From Nitrospiraceae bacterium (lineage in GTDB: Bacteria; Nitrospirota; Thermodesulfovibrionia; UBA6902): a DNA stretch of 51,827 bases. The number at the start of each line of letters is the position of its first letter. The stretch's first letter is position 1. A program made the translations under genes and the position numbers. A model generated the notes under the pieces. That model searched no databases. It saw only the letters and a program-made list of their open reading frames with translations, and was not told the origin of the DNA. The stretch spans positions 1-51,827 of the forward strand of contig QZKC01000022.1 in assembly GCA_003599425.1 (NCBI GenBank). The letters are read 5' to 3'. Positions 42,899-51,827 of the stretch are shown here, one piece after another.

Positions 42899-43697
42899 GA
42901 ACGCGGCCTTGAAAAAAGCAGTTTCTACGGCAATTGTTCAATTGCTCCGGCCCCTCGTGAAAATCCTCCTTCGTAATGGCTTTCCCTACGGGACACTGTG
43001 CGAGCTTGCTAAATGGGTATATGTGGATGTGGCTCTTCAGGAGTTCAGTATCGAAGGGAGAAAACAGACAGACTCACGCATAGCGACCATTACGGGTCTT
43101 ACAAGAAAAGAAGTCCGGCGTCTCAAGCAGATAACCGAATTTTACGATCTTGCTTCCCCTGAACGCTACAACCGGGCAGTACGTGTTATAAGCGGGTGGC
43201 GTAATGACATTCGTTTCCTCGGCAGTAAAGGCCGGGCCAAAGAGTTGCCTCTCGACGATAGCAAAACAAGCTTTGTCACTCTTGTAAAAGACTACAGCGG
43301 GGATATACCTCCAAGGGCTATTCTTGATGAAATGATAAGGGCGGGAACAGTAGAGATGCTTGATGGCAAAGTCAAGCTGACTGCAAAAGGCTATGTTGTA
43401 ACCAGCGATATTATAGAAAAGATACACATCCTCGGCATGGATGTAAGCGAACTCATATCTACCATAAACCACAATATAGAGAACAGCCCGTCAGAAGCTT
43501 TTTTCCAGCGCAAGGTTTCATACGATAATATCCCTGAAGATGTGCATATGAAACTGAAGAAGCAGATAGCGGAAAAAAGCGAAGAATTCGTTGAATCACT
43601 TGACAGGATGATCTCATCACATGACAGAGATGTCAATCCTTCCGTTAAAGGGAAAGGACGAAGGAAGTCAGGTATCGGCATCTTTTATTTTGAGTAG
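42897..43697 (+). CDS. DUF6502-family probable DNA-binding regulator
   Basis: The 266-residue protein opens MNAALKKAVSTAIVQLLRPL, then has a helical N-terminal domain (ILLRNGFPYGTLCELAKWVYVDVA) and a helix-turn-helix-like segment RIATITGLTRKEVRRLKQI (about residues 65-85), as in DUF6502 proteins. The C-terminal half ends in basic KGKGRRKSG. It is likely an autoregulator of its own palindromic promoter. The in-frame start at 42855 would lie upstream of the promoter; ATG 42897 coincides with the predicted transcription start, so a leaderless message is likely. It is followed after 25 bases by a DUF5666 lipoprotein gene, a recurrent pairing as far as I recall. Confidence 0.75.
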   Translation: MNAALKKAVSTAIVQLLRPLVKILLRNGFPYGTLCELAKWVYVDVALQEFSIEGRKQTDSRIATITGLTRKEVRRLKQITEFYDLASPERYNRAVRVISGWRNDIRFLGSKGRAKELPLDDSKTSFVTLVKDYSGDIPPRAILDEMIRAGTVEMLDGKVKLTAKGYVVTSDIIEKIHILGMDVSELISTINHNIENSPSEAFFQRKVSYDNIPEDVHMKLKKQIAEKSEEFVESLDRMISSHDRDVNPSVKGKGRRKSGIGIFYFE

Positions 43698-43722
43698 GTA
43701 AATCAAGAGAAGGAGAAAAATT

Positions 43723-44664
43723 ATGGCAAAAATAATTTTATATATATCAAGGCTGAAGTGGATGATCTTTATCCTGTTGATAACGTTAGCGGTTTTTGCT
43801 TTGTATTCCTGCGGAGGAAGCGGCGTAAGCGACAGCAGCTCTGCAGGGGGAGGGGTCGGAGGAACAGGAAGATATACCGGGGTCATTACCGGCTTCGGCA
43901 GCATATTCGTTAACGGACTTGAATTTCAGACACACTCTGCTTCAATACGGATTGACGATAATGATGCATCAGAGAGTGACTTGAAAATCGGCATGAAGGT
44001 TACGGTACAGGCAGTGGACGGAATCGCCTCCTCAGTAATGTTTGAACCAGAAGTCAAAGGACAAGTGACTAATAAGGGAGTAAATTCTTTTCAGGTTATG
44101 GGCCTGACTGTTATAGTGAACAGCGAGACAAAGTATGAAGGCATCACGAGTTTGGCCCAATTAGAAAACGGCAACTTTGTCGAGGTAAGCGGTTTTTTCA
44201 ACTCATCAGACGAACTCATTGCAGCACTTGTAGAAAAAGAAAGCAGTAATTCTGGAGCCCAGATCCAGGGGATCGTTTCCAATCATGACCCTGGCAATAA
44301 GATATTCAAAATTTATTCAATAACTGTAGATTACAGTTTTATTGGCAACCCTCCGGCTATATCTGACGGCGATTTTGTAGAAGCTGAGGGAACCTTTAAT
44401 GGTTCAGAGCTTATCGCAAGCGAATTAGAGGTTGTAGATTTTGAGGACAACGCAGGCAAAGACATAGAAATCGAGGGAATTATTACACAGCTTACATCAC
44501 AGGGTGATTTTTCTATTAATGGGCAGAGAATCCAGACACACGCCCAAACAAAATTTGAACACGGCACGACGGGAGATATCGCCGTTGATGTAAAGATCAA
44601 GGCAAAAGGTACAGTTAACAGCAGCGGGATACTTATCGCAGACAAAATTGAGTTTGAAGATTGA
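43723..44664 (+). CDS. DUF5666-repeat lipoprotein
   Basis: The 313-residue protein has a lipoprotein signal (WMIFILLITLAVFALYSCGG; Cys at about residue 30), a Gly/Ser-rich linker (SSSAGGGVGGTG), then repeated small beta-barrel DUF5666 modules of about 70 residues: TGVITGFGSIFVNGLEF, VKGQVTNKGVNSFQVMGL, IQGIVSNHDPGNKIFKI, and IEGIITQLTSQGDFSING. It is a surface or periplasmic protein of unknown ligand. AAGGAG precedes ATG 43723. It lies in the DUF6502 operon and is followed by a clear terminator. Confidence 0.8.
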   Translation: MAKIILYISRLKWMIFILLITLAVFALYSCGGSGVSDSSSAGGGVGGTGRYTGVITGFGSIFVNGLEFQTHSASIRIDDNDASESDLKIGMKVTVQAVDGIASSVMFEPEVKGQVTNKGVNSFQVMGLTVIVNSETKYEGITSLAQLENGNFVEVSGFFNSSDELIAALVEKESSNSGAQIQGIVSNHDPGNKIFKIYSITVDYSFIGNPPAISDGDFVEAEGTFNGSELIASELEVVDFEDNAGKDIEIEGIITQLTSQGDFSINGQRIQTHAQTKFEHGTTGDIAVDVKIKAKGTVNSSGILIADKIEFED

Positions 44665-44681
44665 AATATGATGTTTCTCAG

Positions 44682-44714
44682 CACCCTGCGGGATGGTCTG
44701 CAGGGTGTTTTTTT
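44682..44714 (+). terminator. Rho-independent terminator after the DUF5666 gene
   Basis: Stem CACCCTGC (44682-44689) / GCAGGGTG (44700-44707), 10-base loop, followed by TTTTTTT. It closes the DUF6502-DUF5666 operon. Confidence 0.85.
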
Positions 44715-44754
44715 ATTTCCCAGGTAAATCAATGCTGTTAACAAATAGGTTCTC

Positions 44755-44784
44755 TTGATTGTTCGTTCTGAATGCAGTTATACT
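44755..44784 (+). promoter_or_regulatory. Promoter of the YbhN-like gene
   Basis: TTGATT (44755-44760) and TATACT (44779-44784), 18-base spacer; about 20 bases before ATG 44804. Confidence 0.5.
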
Positions 44785-44803
44785 AAACCCTACTGAATAA
44801 TCC

Positions 44804-45838
44804 ATGCATAAAAAATCACTTCACCTTTTCATAGGCCTTGTAATCATCGTGTTATCCCTCTATTATGCGTTTAAGGGAGTGAAACTGTCGGAACTGTCTC
44901 ATGCCCTGATGTCGGTGCAATATGTATATCTGGTCCCGGCAACGGCATTGATCGTTATTAGTTATGTGCTCAGGGCCATGCGGTGGCGGTATCTTGTGCG
45001 CCCCATAAAGGATGTGAAAACTTCAGCGCTTATTTCCCCGCTGATGGTAGGCTTTATGTCGAACATGCTTCCCGCAAGGGCCGGGGAGTTTATCAGGGCC
45101 TTCCTGCTCTCCAAAAAAGAGCGCATCAGTTTCAGCTCTTCGTTTGCAACCATCTTCATAGAGAGGCTCTTTGATCTGATCGTGCTGCTTTTTCTGATCA
45201 TATGGGTGCTTCTTTTTATGCCTGAAGCGTTTTCGCCAAAAAATCAGGGCAGCGAATATATGATTATTGACAAGATCAAGATATTCGGAGTATTCATATT
45301 TCTTTTATGTTTATTCATAATCCTGTTCTCAGCCCTTCTGCAATTCAAAAATCATTGGGCAATGAATTTAGTGGGGATATGTGTAAAGCCGCTGCCCCAG
45401 AAATGGAAAGAAAAGATTTATGAGCTTGTTAACTCTTTTACCGAAGGGCTGAACATTATCAGGGACAGAAACGGTTTTATCGCGACCGTCTTCCTTTCCT
45501 TTCTCATATGGGCCACGTTCGTGATTATTTACTATCCACTTCTTCTGGCATTTGGAATTGCCTCAGAGCTTCCCGTCGTCTCGGCATCTCTTGTTCTTAC
45601 CCTGGCAGTTTCTGTTTTCATTACCCTCGCACCAACCCCCGGGTTTCTCGGCTCATACCATTTAGCATGTGTTGTGGCTTTGCACGGGATTTACGGCATT
45701 CAAAAAGCTGTTGCACTGAGTTATGGCATTGTCGCATGGCTTTTAGCTATGGGGTTGACGGTTGTCATCGGTCTTATCTTTGCGATCAAGGATCATGTCT
45801 CATTCGGCGAGCTCTCAGCGGGAAAAGAGCAGGCCTAA
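44804..45838 (+). CDS. Lysylphosphatidylglycerol synthase-TM-like membrane protein (YbhN/UPF0104)
   Basis: The 344-residue protein has eight or so hydrophobic segments and the family pattern: VISYVLRAMRWRYLVRPI, LSPLMVGFMSNMLPARAGEFIRAFLL, ATIFIERLFDLIVLLFLI, SVFITLAPTPGFLGSYHLACVVAL and SYGIVAWLLAMGLTVVIGLIF. This is the flippase-like domain of MprF and of UPF0104/AglD proteins, which move lipids or glycolipids across the inner membrane. No aminoacyl-transferase domain is present. No ribosome binding site precedes ATG 44804. The lipid is unknown. Confidence 0.85.
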   Translation: MHKKSLHLFIGLVIIVLSLYYAFKGVKLSELSHALMSVQYVYLVPATALIVISYVLRAMRWRYLVRPIKDVKTSALISPLMVGFMSNMLPARAGEFIRAFLLSKKERISFSSSFATIFIERLFDLIVLLFLIIWVLLFMPEAFSPKNQGSEYMIIDKIKIFGVFIFLLCLFIILFSALLQFKNHWAMNLVGICVKPLPQKWKEKIYELVNSFTEGLNIIRDRNGFIATVFLSFLIWATFVIIYYPLLLAFGIASELPVVSASLVLTLAVSVFITLAPTPGFLGSYHLACVVALHGIYGIQKAVALSYGIVAWLLAMGLTVVIGLIFAIKDHVSFGELSAGKEQA

Positions 45839-45927
45839 CAGCGTTCAGCAATCAGCTTTCAGATAGCAGAAAAGAAGGGGAAATAGTAACTATTATCTGA
45901 CCGTTATTAGCTGACATCTGATTGCCG
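45838..45927. repeat. AGC-type palindromic dispersed repeat, copy 4
   Basis: GCGTTCAGCAATCAGCTTTC and an inverted TTAGCTGACATCTGATTG, as in the copies at 4279, 25046 and 28033. It abuts the stop of the preceding gene. Between it and rpsB (45928-46030) lies AT-rich DNA with GTTACCTTTGTGCCTCCAA, a trace of the family-E repeat. Confidence 0.65.
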
Positions 45928-46038
45928 GCGTTACCTTTGTGCCTCCAATTACTCCATGAATTCCCCGCGTTTTAAAAAACCAGGAAAAATTATTGAAATA
46001 ATACTGTGCGTTATGATAGTCTTATTAGACTTGAAGAC

Positions 46039-46122
46039 AGAAGAACGCTATTGTTCTTCTGAAATAACACACGTCCACCCAATGTTCTCTCTGCAGTGTC
46101 CCTGATCCAGGGATTCAGAGAG
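46039..46122 (+). promoter_or_regulatory. Structured rpsB leader
   Basis: Two hairpins lie between the likely promoter and rpsB: AGAAGAAC (46039-46046) / GTTCTTCT (46053-46060), and CTCTCTG (46087-46093) / CAGAGAG (46116-46122) with an inner CCCTG (46100-46104) / CAGGG (46108-46112). A purine-rich site GGAGGAAAAAACTGAGGAGG follows. The position suggests a ribosomal-protein autoregulatory leader, as known for S2 in other bacteria, but no match to a known motif was tested. Confidence 0.45.
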
Positions 46123-46154
46123 AAAGGACGGAGGAAAAAACTGAGGAGGCTAAT

Positions 46155-46924
46155 ATGGTAGTAACCATGAAAGAACTACTGGAGGCCGGTGTGCATTTCG
46201 GGCACCAGGTCAAGCGCTGGAATCCCAAGATGAAAAAATATATCTTTGGTCAGCGTAACGGCATTTACATCATTGATCTACAGAAGACGGTCAAGATGTT
46301 CGACGATGCCTATAATTTTGTCAGGGACCTCTCAAGCAGAGGCGAGACCGTCATGTTCGTTGGAACAAAAAAGCAGGCGCAGGATGTGATAATTGAAGAG
46401 GCGAAGCGTTCGCAGTCATTCTTTGTGAACCAGCGCTGGCTTGGCGGGATGCTGACAAACTTCACGACGGTCAAACAGGGGATCGAAAAATTGAAGAGGA
46501 TAGAGAAAATGAAGGAGGACGGTACCTACGAACTCCTGACAAAGAAGGAAGTTTCCAGGTACGAAGGCGAAAGACAGCGTCTTGAAAAAAACCTGAGCGG
46601 GGTAAAGGAGATGAGCAGCCTCCCCGGAGCTGTTTTTATTGTGGACCCGAAAAAGGAATCGATCGGCGTTGCCGAGGCGAGAAAATTATCGATTCCTGTA
46701 GTGGCCCTTGTGGACACCAACTGTGACCCCGATGATGCGGACTACGTGATCCCTGGAAATGATGACGCCATAAGATCAATAAAACTGGTCGCGTCAAGGA
46801 TTGCAGAGGCTATCCTTGAAGGCAAGAGCATCCTGAACAAGGCAGCGCAGGAAAGTACGGAGAAAGCGGCTATCGAGGAAAAGGTTTCCGAAGAGGAGAA
46901 ACACGAGAAGGAGGAAGTAACAGG

Positions 46925-46928
<4 letters not shown>
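46155..46928 (+). CDS. rpsB: 30S ribosomal protein S2
   Basis: The 257-residue S2 protein shows [42 protein letters not shown]-like opening (residues 5 onward), [67 protein letters not shown], and a charged C-terminal tail. It binds 16S rRNA on the small subunit. GAGGAGG sits upstream. The stop overlaps the tsf start (ATGA), the standard rpsB-tsf arrangement. Confidence 0.98.
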
Positions 46929-48808
<1,880 letters not shown>

Positions 48809-48815
48809 AAACAGG

Positions 48816-49916
<1,101 letters not shown>

Positions 49917-49926
49917 AACAGAGAAG

Positions 49927-51147
49927 ATGGAAAATAACTATTCGATTCCGATAAAAGGCGTTCTGAATAAACTATCCATCAGGGACCTGGACATCAAGGG
50001 CAAAAGGGTTTTTATCCGCGTTGATTTCAATGTCCCACTTGATGAGAATCTTAACATTACTGATGACAGAAGGATACGTTCTGCGCTTCCGACCATCAAT
50101 TACGCGATCGATGAAGGGGCAAGGCTGATTCTGGCGTCGCATCTTGGCAGGCCGAAAGGCAAACCGGATAAAAAATACAGCCTTGCGTCAGTTGCGAGGA
50201 GGCTGCAGCGCCTAATCAAGAAGGAGGTGAAATTCCTTCCTGATTGCATCGGGACTGAAACAGAAACTGCTGTCAGCAAGATGCATGACGGCGATATCGT
50301 ACTCCTTGAAAATCTGCGCTTTCATAGTGAGGAAGAAAAAAATGACGGGGGGTTCAGCAAAAAACTTTCAAGTCTTGCTGATTTCTATGTGAATGACGCA
50401 TTCGGGGCCGCACACAGAAGCCATGCCTCGATTGTCGGCATAACAAAGTTCCTCCCTTCTGCCGCAGGCTTTCTCCTCCAGAAAGAGATAGAATACCTTC
50501 AGGGGGTAACCACTCATCCCGTGAGGCCATTTGTCGCCATATTGGGCGGGGCAAAGGTTTCCGGCAAGATAGACGTCATCAGGAACCTTGAAAAAAAGGT
50601 GGACAAGGTGATCGTCGGCGGAGGAATGGCTTTTACTTTTTTAAAGGCAATGGGCTATAACGTTGGAGACTCTCTGGTGGAAAACGATATGCTTGAACTT
50701 GCCAATGATATACGGAGCAATGTCACATCAAAAGGGATAAAATTCTATCTTCCTGTTGATTGTGTAATTGCCCAGAGCATAGAGCCCGGAGCCGAAACAA
50801 AACTTGTTACAGCCCAGGAGATTCCCAACGGCTGGAAGGCTGTGGACATCGGCCCTGCATCCGTAAAGCTTTTCTCCGAGGCGCTGGAAAGCGCCAAGAC
50901 GATCCTGTGGAACGGCCCTATGGGGGTTTTTGAAGTCGATGCGTTTTCGCGAGGCACATTCTCTATTGCACATTCAGTTGCCGATGCGTACGCGCTCACC
51001 ATTGTGGGCGGAGGAGACACCGACCTTGCGGTAAGCAGGGCGGGTGTCGCGGAAAGCATCTCATTCATCTCAACCGGAGGCGGAGCTGCTTTGGAACTTC
51101 TTGAAGGTAAAGAACTTCCCGGACTCGTGGCGCTTTCTGACAAGTAG
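49927..51147 (+). CDS. pgk: Phosphoglycerate kinase
   Basis: The 406-residue enzyme makes ATP from 1,3-bisphosphoglycerate. Motifs: RVFIRVDFNVPLDENLNI, LILASHLGRPKGKPD, VLLENLRFHSEEEKND, FYVNDAFGAAHRSHASIVGI, FVAILGGAKVSGKIDVI, VIVGGGMAFTFLKA, TILWNGPMGVFEVDAFSRGT, and TIVGGGDTDLAVSRAG. There is a short extra N-terminal stretch (MENNYSIPIKGVLNK) before the usual start of the fold. ATG 49927 is preceded only by a weak GAGAAG. A frame extension back to a TTG at 49900 overlaps gap and is unlikely. Confidence 0.97.
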   Translation: MENNYSIPIKGVLNKLSIRDLDIKGKRVFIRVDFNVPLDENLNITDDRRIRSALPTINYAIDEGARLILASHLGRPKGKPDKKYSLASVARRLQRLIKKEVKFLPDCIGTETETAVSKMHDGDIVLLENLRFHSEEEKNDGGFSKKLSSLADFYVNDAFGAAHRSHASIVGITKFLPSAAGFLLQKEIEYLQGVTTHPVRPFVAILGGAKVSGKIDVIRNLEKKVDKVIVGGGMAFTFLKAMGYNVGDSLVENDMLELANDIRSNVTSKGIKFYLPVDCVIAQSIEPGAETKLVTAQEIPNGWKAVDIGPASVKLFSEALESAKTILWNGPMGVFEVDAFSRGTFSIAHSVADAYALTIVGGGDTDLAVSRAGVAESISFISTGGGAALELLEGKELPGLVALSDK

Positions 51148-51518
51148 AAATTAACCTGCTGATATAATCCTGCTCAAGTGAAGTTTTCATGCTCCGTGGT
51201 CTTATTTTCCTGGATTACATGTTTTCCTGCTGCCTTACTACTTTTCTTTTTATTCCTCTATCAAGTTTATATTTTTTGATTTTTTGAAATCATAGAATAA
51301 TCATCAGATAGAAAGAATAGTTGCCAAATTGGCAATAAAAATTTCACTTATTATTGCCAATTTGGCAATAATAATGTCATTTTTGCATGGTTAATTTGCA
51401 ATAATCTATTCTAACTTATTGATTTTTAGAAATGGCGATAATTTTGCTTGCTTATATATGTCCTTGTTCTAAGTAAATGATACCAATTCTTAATTAAATA
51501 AAATTTTCGGAGGGTAAA
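51148..51518. promoter_or_regulatory. AT-rich region with two TTGCCAA palindromes
   Basis: No gene is seen here. TTGCCAAATTGGCAA (51321-51335) and TTGCCAATTTGGCAA (51354-51368) are two 15-bp palindromes with the same arms, their centres 33 bases apart, about three helical turns. They precede the surface-protein gene at 51519 and may be operators or enhancer sites for it. No clear -35/-10 pair stands out and no terminator for gap-pgk is visible. Confidence 0.5.
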
Positions 51519-51827
51519 ATGTCAAAGGGTAACTACGGTTGTGCCAATTTGAGGTCTGGATTAAATCATGTTTGGTTATTTCGGAAAGGATCTCAACGAA
51601 CACGATGTAATGCTGCCAAGCTAACATCGGTCAATTGGCTCATAGCATTTTTTATATTTACCGCCCTTACCTTTAGTCTTACCCTTACCCTCAACATAGA
51701 ATCAGCAGCAGCCGCGTGCATAGACAATGACGCAGACGGCTACGGGAACCCCGGAGACCCGTCCTGTCCGAGTGGAGCAGCAACGGACTGTAATGACACA
51801 AAATCCTATATCAATCCCGGAAGGCCC
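51519..51827 (+). CDS. Secreted protein with MopE-like metal-binding motif (partial)
   Basis: The frame starts at ATG 51519 behind GGAGGG and runs off the window (103 codons seen). The N-terminus is long and basic (MSKGNYGCANLRSGLNHVWL), followed by a hydrophobic core (about residues 42-58, IAFFIFTALTFSLTLTL) and a likely cleavage after SAAAA. The mature part starts CIDNDADGYGNPGDPSC, then CPSGAATDCNDTKSYINPG, the Asp-rich putative metal-binding motif seen in MopE-type proteins and large surface proteins. An extended signal peptide suggests a big exported protein. The rest is outside the window. Confidence 0.75.
   Translation, partial: MSKGNYGCANLRSGLNHVWLFRKGSQRTRCNAAKLTSVNWLIAFFIFTALTFSLTLTLNIESAAAACIDNDADGYGNPGDPSCPSGAATDCNDTKSYINPGRP

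Overview
The window reads as a gene-dense stretch of a Gram-negative, free-living bacterial chromosome: SecA with a zinc-binding tail, lipoproteins with lipoboxes, MATE and EamA transporters, and much c-di-GMP signalling. The gene mix suggests a deep-branching anaerobe-like lineage, most likely Nitrospirota (Thermodesulfovibrionia-like), with Desulfobacterota as the alternative. The clues are two PPi-type phosphofructokinase paralogues, an inositol-phosphate synthase beside a long class II aldolase, a DUF6502/DUF5666 pair, a MopE-like surface protein, and many short palindromic dispersed repeats. This placement is inferred from gene content only; no rRNA gene is present.

Layout. 1-4.3 kb: small redox-type genes (CMD/AhpD-like, flavoredoxin-like), two unknown genes, metF, and a substrate-binding-type protein without a signal peptide. 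4.25-5 kb: tRNA-Gly(CCC) and a nest of MITE-like elements in front of secA. 5-11.5 kb: secA, overlapped by a GAF-GGDEF diguanylate cyclase, then a PAS/4xGAF sensor without an output domain. 11.7-15.1 kb (minus): trpE/pabB, pyrF and dcd, separated by copies of one MITE-like family. 15.2-18.1 kb (plus): inositol-3-phosphate synthase, class II fructose-bisphosphate aldolase and a small gene, closed by a terminator. 18.1-22 kb (minus): a two-gene P-loop ATPase operon (AAA-type ATPase plus ATPase-wHTH-TPR protein) behind a promoter that carries two abutting 16-bp palindromes. 22-28 kb: thrC, MATE exporter, HNH nuclease, OB-fold lipoprotein, EamA transporter, VOC protein and ferritin-like protein. 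28-36.1 kb: ABC-F ATPase (plus), then a minus-strand block hisC-hisB-pfk-pfk-pyk. 36.4-39.3 kb: histone-deacetylase-like amidohydrolase, MBL-fold hydrolase and creatininase-family protein. 39.3-42.7 kb (minus): PstS-like lipoprotein plus a membrane HD-GYP phosphodiesterase. 42.9-45.8 kb: DUF6502 regulator, DUF5666 lipoprotein and YbhN-type membrane protein. 46.1-51.1 kb: rpsB-tsf-pyrH-frr followed by gap-pgk. The end of the window enters a secreted MopE-like protein behind an AT-rich region with two identical-type palindromes.

Functionally, lower glycolysis and gluconeogenesis is spread over three sites (aldolase; pfk-pfk-pyk; gap-pgk). A c-di-GMP synthase and a c-di-GMP hydrolase lie in separate sensory operons. 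Much of the intergenic DNA consists of at least six families of short repeats, and several of these also lie in frame inside coding sequences (trpE/pabB, hisC). The most unusual items are the ATPase-TPR operon with its twin operator, the self-palindromic leaderless DUF6502 promoter, the nested MITE with an empty-site paralogue in the same window, and the repeat-laden trpE/pabB gene.
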